From Duganella sp. SG902 (GTDB taxonomy: Bacteria; Pseudomonadota; Gammaproteobacteria; Burkholderiales; Burkholderiaceae_D): a stretch of 64,000 bases of DNA. Under the pieces are notes generated by a model. The model searched no databases and was not told the origin of the DNA. It saw nothing but the letters and a program-made list of their open reading frames with translations. The stretch is taken from NCBI RefSeq assembly GCF_013376005.1, contig NZ_JABMJK010000008.1:124001-188000 (forward strand). The letters run 5' to 3'. Shown here piece by piece: positions 27,301 through 33,655 of the stretch (the stretch's first letter is position 1; every line of letters starts with the position of its first letter). The position numbers and the translations under genes were made by a program.

Positions 27301-28330
27301 CTACTGGGGCGATGACAAGGCCAATCCGGAGCAGCGCCGCGCGCTGTTCAAGCAGGCGCTGTCCGGCAGCCAGATCGCGCTGCACAGCCGCTCCAGCAAT
27401 TTGTTCGCGACGCTGGATAACGACGACTTCTTCCAGTACCTCGGCGGCACCGCGATGGCGATCCGCAGCGTGGACGGCAAGACGCCCGAGGTGATGGTGA
27501 GCGACCTCGCCAATCCGCGCCGCGCCACCCACAAGACGCTGGAGCAGTACATGGGCCAGGAGATGCAGTCGCGCTACCTGAACCCGCGCTGGGCCGACTC
27601 GATGCTGAAGGAGGGCTATTCCGGCGCACGCTACATCAATCGCGTGGTGGATTATCTGTGGGCGTGGCAGGTGACGGTGCCCGAGGTGGTGGATGACGGC
27701 AAGTGGCAGCGCATGTACGACACCTACGTGGCGGACCGCCATGGCCTGAAGGTGCGCGAGCGCTTCGCGGCCGCCGGCAACCTGCGCGCGTTCCAGGCGG
27801 TGACCGATCGTATGCTCAGCGCCATCGAGCGTGGCTACTGGAAGCCAAGCGACGCGGTGTTCAGGAAACTGGAGCAAATGAATGCCACTGCCATCAAGGA
27901 CGCGGGCGTGTCGTGCAGTGCCGACTCGTGCAGCAAGGCGACGTTAAAAATAGCGCCGCAATTCAACGCCGACTTCGTTCCAAACGTCGGCACCAATGCC
28001 TCGATCATTCGAGGAGCCGCCAACGCCGCGCGCGCGGGTGGCGCGGCGCCGTCACCGCAGGTGGCGATGCAAAACGCCGCCGCCGAGTTGAAAGCCCTTC
28101 AGGCAAAAGCTGAAACTCAGCCACCGCCCGCGCCGCGACCGGCGGCCAACATCAAGACCGAAGCCGCGGACGCCAAAGTCAGCGGCTTTGAAATGCAAAC
28201 CATGTCCAACCTCACACCGGTGCAAAAGACCGTGGGCACGCTCGCGCTGCTGGCGCTTGCCGCCGCGCTGGTGGGCGCGGGTTATGTCAGCCGCCGTAAC
28301 AAACTTCGCAAATTGAAAGGCTTTGTATGA
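24338..28330 (+). CDS. Membrane-anchored CobN-like (HmuS-type) chelatase
   Basis: A 1330-aa relative of CobN/ChlH, the large subunit of aerobic cobalt and magnesium chelatases. The CobN core is clear: HIGTHGTQEWLTGKE near residue 563, PNIYPYVMDDVGEG and QAKRR near 590-610, and VPSGAYGTQIEKLIPLTNAW near 948-968. Unlike cytosolic CobN it begins with a signal peptide (~1-26, ending HSAQA) and ends with a membrane helix (~1300-1320) followed by RRNKLRKLKG, so the catalytic part should lie in the periplasm, anchored at its C-terminus. No cobS/cobT or chlI/chlD ATPase gene is nearby. Membrane-anchored CobN homologues (HmuS) act on haem in Bacteroidetes and similar genes occur in pseudomonads. Stop overlaps the receptor gene start (ATGA). 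Confidence 0.9.
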   Translation: MFRNKLWVLAALLLSLCVGGHVHSAQAPRTLALMLGDVESRPTVLAVRGLRDELKELNLSIRIVPVNGLTPADRNALASADVAVISVKGRQAMAGLTAELQALQKARKPVFAVGSIDDSLRELGVRDDKTIQAYHAEGGVENIGNMLRYILRNSFGSKVGVAPVHAMPESGLYDVQANRTVGSFDDYVRGYAHHKPGAPWIAVPFYRASLVAGQTLPLAASVARLEASGYNVAPVFGYPYEVPLKLLLDENGKSRVDLIVALGMKVGGTASVGALLDQIGVPAINAITLSQQSLTQWQESKVGLDIIERTWQLAGAEAAGLIQPTVVASRERISDAQTGLAYVEETPIAERIERLNERVAAWLALRQQANADKRVAMIYFNYPHGSETIGAAYLNVLPESLWQIVQRLKHEGYRTGDALPASEDELQGEIQKWGNYPGKSRGDYMAGLKHLAESGQALLVPLSDYQQWFAKLPQPLRASIEQSWGKPEKAPVLWRNVRGEAFFVYPARRFGNVLMAPQPGRAWEQNLEKLHNEVSMPPSHEYIAFYLWLQKDFQAHAVMHIGTHGTQEWLTGKEAGLSEADPTEALMGAMPNIYPYVMDDVGEGIQAKRRGMATIIDHMTPPFDVAGLNPDLRELGALLNDYRVAEQKSPLLAASHLKAINRLAAKSGVLKDMKKASLQSEADMEALEEYLDDTGNKLTPFGLHTFGVAPAAEQRNATARAVVSLDTTSTPEQKVKRIAQLEADIEQSAQLELDRLMQALSGRYIPTGASADLVRNPNALPTGRNFFGLDPSRIPSKTTYEAGAKLAQQLVDDYRKRHGVYPEKLSMNLWGVETSRHEGVMEAQAMSLMGIRPTWDERGRVTGVEALSRKQLGRPRVDVTLVSSGLFRDLFPNLLTLMDQAAQLAQKQDDEGGNVMTAHSRKTAAALTASGITAEEAQRMASVRIFGVPSGAYGTQIEKLIPLTNAWQNEKEVADVFINRMSHPFGAGYWGDDKANPEQRRALFKQALSGSQIALHSRSSNLFATLDNDDFFQYLGGTAMAIRSVDGKTPEVMVSDLANPRRATHKTLEQYMGQEMQSRYLNPRWADSMLKEGYSGARYINRVVDYLWAWQVTVPEVVDDGKWQRMYDTYVADRHGLKVRERFAAAGNLRAFQAVTDRMLSAIERGYWKPSDAVFRKLEQMNATAIKDAGVSCSADSCSKATLKIAPQFNADFVPNVGTNASIIRGAANAARAGGAAPSPQVAMQNAAAELKALQAKAETQPPPAPRPAANIKTEAADAKVSGFEMQTMSNLTPVQKTVGTLALLALAAALVGAGYVSRRNKLRKLKGFV

Positions 28331-30363
28331 TCCGGATGTCCCTCGTGGCGCTGGCTGCCGTGTTGCCGCTGGCCGCTTATGCGGAAACCGTCGATACCAC
28401 CATCGAAGTGCGCGGACACTACGACAACGGTGTCGGCACGTCCGGCGCGGCCAGCCAGGGCGCGGTGACGGCGGACCTGATCGCCAATCGTCCGGCCTTG
28501 CGCCCGGGCGAGTTGCTGGAGTTTGTGCCGGGCGTGATCGTCACGCAGCACAGTGGCGACGGCAAGGCCAATCAGTACTTCCTGCGCGGCTTCAATCTGG
28601 ATCACGGCACTGACTTCGCGACCTTTGTCGACGGCATGCCTGTCAACATGCGCACCCACGCGCACGGCCAGGGTTATACGGACCTGAACTTCCTGATCCC
28701 GGAACTGGTGGACCGCATCAATTACAAGAAAGGCCCGTACTACGCCGACGAAGGCGACTTCGCGTCGGCCGGCGCGGCGCACATGGCGCTGGCGAACAAG
28801 CTGAAAGAAAACACCGCCAGCGTGACGGTGGGCGAGAACCAGTATTACCGTTCGGTGGCGACCGGTTCCACGCCGCTTGGCGCTGGAAACCTGGTGTACG
28901 GCGCGGAGCTGGCGCATAACAATGGCCCGTGGGTGACGCCGGAAGCTTTCCACAAGAGCCTCGGTGTGCTGCGCTACGCGCAGGGCGCCAGCGATGACCA
29001 GTTCAGCGTGACCGGCATGTTCTACAAGGGCGCGTGGCACGCGAGCACGCAGATCCCGCTGCGCGCGGTGGCGATTGGCGAGCTCGATCCCTACGGTGCG
29101 ATCGACAGCAGCGATGGCGGACGCACTTCGCGCTACAGCTTGTCCGCCGCGCTGCGCAAACGCGGCAGCGATACGCTGCTGCAGGCCAGCGGCTACCTGG
29201 TGCAATCGAGCCTGACGCTGTTCAACGACTTCACTTACTTCCTTGATGATCCGGTCAACGGTGATCAAGGGCGCCAGACCGAGAAGCGCCGCATGGGTGG
29301 CTTCGATGTGGCGCAGACGTGGTTCAGTCATTGGGGCGGGCTGGATGTCAGCAACAAGATGGGTGTGCAGGGCCGCTACGATTATCTGTCGCCGCTTTCG
29401 CTGTACGCCACGCGCAACCAGCAACCGCTGCGCGCCATCTCCGAATCGACCGTGAAGGAGGGCAGCGTGGGCGCCTACCTGGAGAACACGGTGCAGTGGC
29501 GCGACTGGCTGCGTACCACGGCCGGCTTGCGCTACGACCGTTATCGCTTCGATGTGGACAGCAACATCGCGGAGAACTCGGGCAAGGTCAGTGCCGGCAC
29601 CACGTCGCCGAAATTCTCGGTGGTGCTGGGGCCTTGGGCCAAGACCGAATTCTTCGTCAACTACGGCGAGGGCTTTCACAGCAACGACGCGCGCGGCACC
29701 ACGGTGCACCTGACGCCGAAGGAGCGCGAGCCTATCGATCCCGTCACGCCGCTGGTGAAGACGCGCGGCGCGGAGATTGGCGCGCGCACCGAGTTCCTGC
29801 CTGGCCTGCAAAGTTCGCTGGCCGTGTGGAAGCTGCGCTCGGATTCCGAACTGGTGTTCTCCGGCGACGCTGGCGACACTTCGCCAAGCCGTGGCAGCTA
29901 CCGTTCCGGCATCGAATGGAACAACCATTACATCGCCAACGCCTGGCTGTTGTTCGACCTGGATCTGGCCTACTCGCGCGGGCACTACACCGAGCATGAC
30001 GCGGCCGGCGATTATATTCCCGGCGCGATTGGCAAGGTGGCGTCGTTCGGTGCGACCATCACGGACCTGGGTCCGTGGTCGGGGGCATTCCAGATGCGCT
30101 ACTTCGGCCCGCGTCCTTTGATCGAGGATGACAGCGTGCGTTCGGCCACCACGGCGATCGCTTACGCGCGCGTCGGCTACAAGTTCAACCGTCGCTGGTC
30201 GGCGTCGCTGGACGCCTTCAACCTGTTCGACCGCAGGGTGAGCGACGTGGATTACTACTACGCCTCGCGCCTGCCGGGCGAGCCGGCGGAAGGCGTGGAC
30301 GATATCCACTACCACCCGGCCGAACGCCGCACGTTCCGTCTGACCGTGAAGGCCGTCTTCTAA
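28327..30363 (+). CDS. TonB-dependent outer-membrane receptor of the cobalamin-riboswitch operon
   Basis: A 678-aa TonB-dependent receptor. A signal peptide (~1-19) is followed by a plug domain (~35-160; LLEFVPGVIVTQHSGDGK and QYFLRGFNLDHGTDF) and a 22-strand-type barrel. The C-terminus ends in Phe (VKAVF), as usual. It imports a scarce ligand across the outer membrane using energy transduced by TonB; no tonB gene is in the window. Being under a cobalamin riboswitch and in one overlapping operon with a CobN-like protein, the ligand is probably a corrinoid, another tetrapyrrole or a cobalt chelate, but the sequence is not close to BtuB as I remember it. Ligand assignment is inference. Confidence 0.9.
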   Translation: MIRMSLVALAAVLPLAAYAETVDTTIEVRGHYDNGVGTSGAASQGAVTADLIANRPALRPGELLEFVPGVIVTQHSGDGKANQYFLRGFNLDHGTDFATFVDGMPVNMRTHAHGQGYTDLNFLIPELVDRINYKKGPYYADEGDFASAGAAHMALANKLKENTASVTVGENQYYRSVATGSTPLGAGNLVYGAELAHNNGPWVTPEAFHKSLGVLRYAQGASDDQFSVTGMFYKGAWHASTQIPLRAVAIGELDPYGAIDSSDGGRTSRYSLSAALRKRGSDTLLQASGYLVQSSLTLFNDFTYFLDDPVNGDQGRQTEKRRMGGFDVAQTWFSHWGGLDVSNKMGVQGRYDYLSPLSLYATRNQQPLRAISESTVKEGSVGAYLENTVQWRDWLRTTAGLRYDRYRFDVDSNIAENSGKVSAGTTSPKFSVVLGPWAKTEFFVNYGEGFHSNDARGTTVHLTPKEREPIDPVTPLVKTRGAEIGARTEFLPGLQSSLAVWKLRSDSELVFSGDAGDTSPSRGSYRSGIEWNNHYIANAWLLFDLDLAYSRGHYTEHDAAGDYIPGAIGKVASFGATITDLGPWSGAFQMRYFGPRPLIEDDSVRSATTAIAYARVGYKFNRRWSASLDAFNLFDRRVSDVDYYYASRLPGEPAEGVDDIHYHPAERRTFRLTVKAVF

Positions 30364-30512
30364 CCGTGACCGCCGCGCCGGGCTGGATGGGTGTTTCCCG
30401 ACTGAAAAATCAGGATTGCCTGATAGTCCGCGCCAAGGGCTTGCCGTACGCTTGAGTATTGTCGGCGGCAAGCGGTTCCCATCACGTCTTCCGCCGTCTG
30501 AGCGGAGATGAA

Positions 30513-32087
30513 ATGAAAATCAAGGACTGGAAAATCGGCACCCGGCTCGGTGGCGCGTTCGCGCTGCTGCTGGTGCTTATGGCCGGCTGTGTCGGGCTTA
30601 GTATCTGGAGCCTGAGCCTGCTGCACGAGCGCACGGCAAGGATTGTTGATGATAAATATCCGAAGACGGTGCTGGCATACGAGGTGCTGGATCTCGTCAA
30701 TCGCAATGCCAGCGTCATGCGCAATATGCTCACGCCGACGGGCCGCGAGGAGATCGGCAAGGAGCGGCGGACGCTGCTCGACAACGGCAAGGAGCTCGCG
30801 GCCGATCTCGACAAGCTGGACGCTTTGATCAAGTCGAATGCCGGCAAGGCGCTGTTCAAGGCGATCCAGGAGGCCAACCTCAGCTACGGCGCGTCGCAGC
30901 AGGCTTTTGTGGCGCTGGCCGAGGGCGGCAGCCAGCCCGAGGCGTCGGAATTGCTGCGCACCCGCGTGCAGCAGGACCAGCGGCGCTACGTGGAGGCCGC
31001 GCGGGCGCTGATCCAGCATCAGGACAGCAGCCTGATCGAAACCGGCATACAGGCCGAACAACTGTACCGCTCCACGGCGCACATCGTGCTGGGGCTGGCC
31101 CTGGCGGCGCTGGTGCTGGCCGTGGCCATGGCGTGGTACATCACGCGCTCCATTACCCGGCCGCTGCGGCGGGCGGTGGAGATCGCCCGCACGGTGGCGA
31201 GCGGCGATCTGAGCGGCGTGATCGCCGACGGCTCGAAAGACGAGACCGGATTGCTGCTGCACGCCATGCGGGACATGCGGGACAGCCTGGTGCGCATCGT
31301 CAGCACGGTGCGCGCCGGCGCCGACACCATTGCCACCGCGTCCGCGCAGATCGCCGTCGGCACGCTGGACTTGTCCTCGCGCACCGAGCAGCAAGCCAGC
31401 TCGCTGCAGGAGACCGCGTCGTCGATGGAGCAGTTGGCGTCGGCGGTGCAACACAACGCCGACAACGCCCGCCACGGCAATCAACTGGCGCTCGCGGCGA
31501 CGCAGGTGGCCAGCCAGGGCGGGGCCGACGTGCTGCAGCTGGCCGCCACCATGGAAGCCATCAGCGCGGCGGCGAGGAACATCGGTGAAATCACCGCTGT
31601 CATCGATGGCATCTCGTTCCAGACCAACATCCTGGCCCTCAACGCCGCGGTGGAGGCGGCGCGCGCCGGGGAGCAGGGACGTGGCTTTGCCGTTGTCGCG
31701 TCCGAGGTGAGGGCGCTGGCGCAGCGCTCGGCGGGCGCCTCGCGGGAAATCCGCGGCCTGATCGAGGATTCGGTCGCCAAGGTGGCCGAGGGCGGCAAGC
31801 TGGCCTCCGAGGCGGGCGACACGATGCTGCGGGTGGTCGACAGTATCAAGCAAGTGGCCGGGATGATGACGGAGATGTCGGCGGCGAACCAGGAACAGTC
31901 CCACGGCATAGGGCAGGTCAACCAGGCCATCACGCAGATGGACGCGGTTACCCAGCAAAACGCCGCCCTGGTCGAACAGGCCGCCGCTGCCTCGCAATCC
32001 CTGCAGCACCAGGCCAGCAACCTGACCCGCTGCGTGAGTGTGTTCAAGCTCGATGGCGGCAGGCAAGTCCTGATTGGTGCGGCCTGA
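30513..32087 (+). CDS. Methyl-accepting chemotaxis protein
   Basis: A 524-aa membrane chemoreceptor. TM1 (~12-34) and TM2 (~190-212) flank a periplasmic four-helix-bundle domain of about 155 residues, followed by HAMP (~213-265) and a methyl-accepting signalling domain with the hairpin-tip motif AAVEAARAGEQGRGFAVVASEVRALAQRSA near residue 385 (shown in two parts elsewhere). It relays ligand occupancy to CheA/CheW. The start at ATG 30513 follows AGCGGAGATG. No che or flagellar genes are adjacent, so it is a stand-alone receptor whose ligand is unknown; the preceding 149-bp gap shows no obvious regulatory site. Confidence 0.92.
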   Translation: MKIKDWKIGTRLGGAFALLLVLMAGCVGLSIWSLSLLHERTARIVDDKYPKTVLAYEVLDLVNRNASVMRNMLTPTGREEIGKERRTLLDNGKELAADLDKLDALIKSNAGKALFKAIQEANLSYGASQQAFVALAEGGSQPEASELLRTRVQQDQRRYVEAARALIQHQDSSLIETGIQAEQLYRSTAHIVLGLALAALVLAVAMAWYITRSITRPLRRAVEIARTVASGDLSGVIADGSKDETGLLLHAMRDMRDSLVRIVSTVRAGADTIATASAQIAVGTLDLSSRTEQQASSLQETASSMEQLASAVQHNADNARHGNQLALAATQVASQGGADVLQLAATMEAISAAARNIGEITAVIDGISFQTNILALNAAVEAARAGEQGRGFAVVASEVRALAQRSAGASREIRGLIEDSVAKVAEGGKLASEAGDTMLRVVDSIKQVAGMMTEMSAANQEQSHGIGQVNQAITQMDAVTQQNAALVEQAAAASQSLQHQASNLTRCVSVFKLDGGRQVLIGAA

Positions 32088-32114
32088 GCGGCGGGTTGGT
32101 GCTACCATCGCCGC

Positions 32115-32816
32115 ATGAGCTATCAACTTTTGTATTGGCCCGGCCTGCAAGGGCGTGGCGAGTTTGTCCGGCTGGCGCTGGAGGAGGCCGGCGTGCCGTA
32201 CGTCGACATGGCGTTGCGCAAGGACGGCATGCCGAAGATCGTCGCCAGCCTGGATGCAGGCAAGGTCGATCATCCATCGTTTGCGCCGCCGGTGCTGAAG
32301 GCCGGCGATCTGTTGATCGGGCAGACCGCCAATATCCTGATGTACCTCGGCGCCAAGCACAAGCTGGCGCCGCGCGCGGAGGCGGGGCGCTTGTGGGCCA
32401 ATCAGCTGCAGCTGACGATCGCCGACATCGTCAGCGAGGCGCACGACACGCACCATCCGATTTCCACCAACCTGTATTACGAGGACCAGAAGAAGGAAGC
32501 GAAAGCGCGCGCCAGGGATTTCCGCGAAGAGCGGATTCCGAAATTCCTCAATTATTTCGAGAGCGTGGTACGGGGCGGGCACGCGGTGGGCTCGCGCCTG
32601 TCGTATGTGGACCTGTCGCTGTTCCAGCTGATCGAAGGGTTGCGTTACGCCTTCCCGAAAACCATGGCGCGGCTGGAGCCTTCGTATCCCAAACTGATCG
32701 CGCTGCACGACAAGGTGGCGGCGCGTCCCAACATCGCCGCCTACCTGCAATCCAAACGCCGCATCCCGTTCAACGAGACCGGCATTTTCCGCCGCTATCC
32801 GGAGCTGGACAAATAG
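32115..32816 (+). CDS. Glutathione S-transferase family protein
   Basis: A 233-aa soluble protein with an N-terminal thioredoxin-like glutathione-binding domain (LLYWPGLQGRGEFVRLALEEAG at ~5-26, with Tyr7 in the catalytic position) and an all-helical C-terminal domain (~95-215). The arrangement resembles the alpha/pi/sigma-like bacterial GSTs that conjugate glutathione to electrophiles, but the physiological substrate cannot be read from sequence. It starts 27 bp after the chemoreceptor gene and converges with the copZ-like gene, whose stop is adjacent (32816/32817). No regulatory site is evident. Confidence 0.9.
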   Translation: MSYQLLYWPGLQGRGEFVRLALEEAGVPYVDMALRKDGMPKIVASLDAGKVDHPSFAPPVLKAGDLLIGQTANILMYLGAKHKLAPRAEAGRLWANQLQLTIADIVSEAHDTHHPISTNLYYEDQKKEAKARARDFREERIPKFLNYFESVVRGGHAVGSRLSYVDLSLFQLIEGLRYAFPKTMARLEPSYPKLIALHDKVAARPNIAAYLQSKRRIPFNETGIFRRYPELDK

Positions 32817-33017
32817 TCAGGCCGCGCTGGTGACGGGATAGCCGGCATCGGCGATGGCGGCCTGGATTGGCGCCAGAGGGGCGCCGCTGTCGATCCGGAC
32901 GGACTTGGTGGCCAGGTCGATCTCCACCTTGGCCGCCGCATCCACGGCCTGCACCGCCTTGGTCACCGCACCCACGCAGTGACCGCAGCTCATGTTTTCG
33001 ACTTGAAGCTGATACAT
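32817..33017 (-). CDS. copZ: Heavy-metal-associated copper chaperone (CopZ-like)
   Basis: A 66-aa ferredoxin-like protein with the Cu(I)-binding motif MSCGHC at residues 9-14 and the HMA fold pattern (VTKAVQAVDAAAKVEIDL, then a C-terminal AIADAGYPV). Such chaperones carry Cu(I) to CopA. The start is set by ATG 33017, which leaves a compact full-length HMA domain; the longer frame to 33176 runs into the hicB gene. A CueR-type operator lies 32 bp upstream, so it belongs to the same regulon as the copA-cueR operon 12 kb away. The gene is short and would be missed by strict length filters. Confidence 0.9.
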   Translation of the reverse strand: MYQLQVENMSCGHCVGAVTKAVQAVDAAAKVEIDLATKSVRIDSGAPLAPIQAAIADAGYPVTSAA

Positions 33018-33048
33018 CGCGCACTCCTCAAACAGTTTCGATGAGTAC

Positions 33049-33079
33049 ACTTTAATCCTTCCAGCGATGGGAAGGTCAA
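33049..33079 (-). promoter_or_regulatory. CueR-type copper-responsive promoter/operator of copZ
   Basis: On the minus strand TTGACC (33079-33074) and TAAAGT (33054-33049) are 19 bp apart, and the spacer contains CCTTCC-N7-GGAAGG. It matches the copA operator in sequence and spacing. The -35 end lies immediately downstream of the hicB stop codon. Confidence 0.88.
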
Positions 33080-33081
33080 GC

Positions 33082-33372
33082 TCAATCTTCCGGCGGGTCG
33101 TCCAGTTTGGCCAGGTCGAGGCTGACCAGGGCCCAGATGCCGCCGGCGTAGTCGGGCTCCTGCGACAGGGTTTCAACCTCGGACGGGCGGATTTCGAACG
33201 GTTTGCCTTGCTCGACCAGCAGGCCCACGTGGCCGTAGATGGCCTTGGTGGCGTTGCTCATGGCTTTGTCCACTGTCTCGCCGGTGGTGACGCAGCCGGG
33301 GATGTCCGGCACCGTCACGTCATACTTCTTTTTGGCGTCCACGGTCTTCTGGATCAGGATAGGGATGTCCAT
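33082..33372 (-). CDS. HicB-family antitoxin-like protein (orphan)
   Basis: A 96-aa protein whose first ~75 residues match the HicB partial RNase H fold: an opening PILIQK..KKYDVTVPDIPGCVTTGETVDKAMSNATKAI (residues ~4-44) with the DIPGC/T-GET pattern. HicB proteins normally neutralise and autoregulate with a HicA mRNA interferase. No hicA gene is found in the 283 bp upstream or between this gene and copZ, and the DNA-binding C-terminal domain seen in many HicB antitoxins is missing, so this is an orphan. It could be a remnant of a toxin-antitoxin pair or a repurposed protein. Confidence 0.8.
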   Translation of the reverse strand: MDIPILIQKTVDAKKKYDVTVPDIPGCVTTGETVDKAMSNATKAIYGHVGLLVEQGKPFEIRPSEVETLSQEPDYAGGIWALVSLDLAKLDDPPED

Positions 33373-33590
33373 GATGTCTCAACCTCAGCTAGGGCGCGAA
33401 AGACGGGCAAAATCAATGACTTGGGAGTTTAGTGTTATACAGGTCGGCGCCGGTTTCAAGCGTTTTCTTGGATGCCGTTAACGTCAATTTGTGTAATTGA
33501 TATTGAGTGTTGCCGCAAGGACCGCATTCGTACTATGAGGGCCGCCCGGCGGGCGTTCGCACGCCGTTGTTGCCTTCGCCCGACAGCCAC

Positions 33591-33628
33591 AAAAAATCAG
33601 CCCCGCCGGCATCGCTGCGGGCGGGGCT
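33591..33628 (-). terminator. Rho-independent terminator after phoH
   Basis: On the minus strand AGCCCCGCC ... GGCGGGGCT (arms 33628-33620 and 33607-33599) followed by GATTTTTT, 27 bp after the phoH stop. The remaining 33373-33655 gap between phoH and hicB shows no gene. Confidence 0.88.
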
Positions 33629-33655
33629 GGGAAACGAGCTAAACAGTTTAGATCG

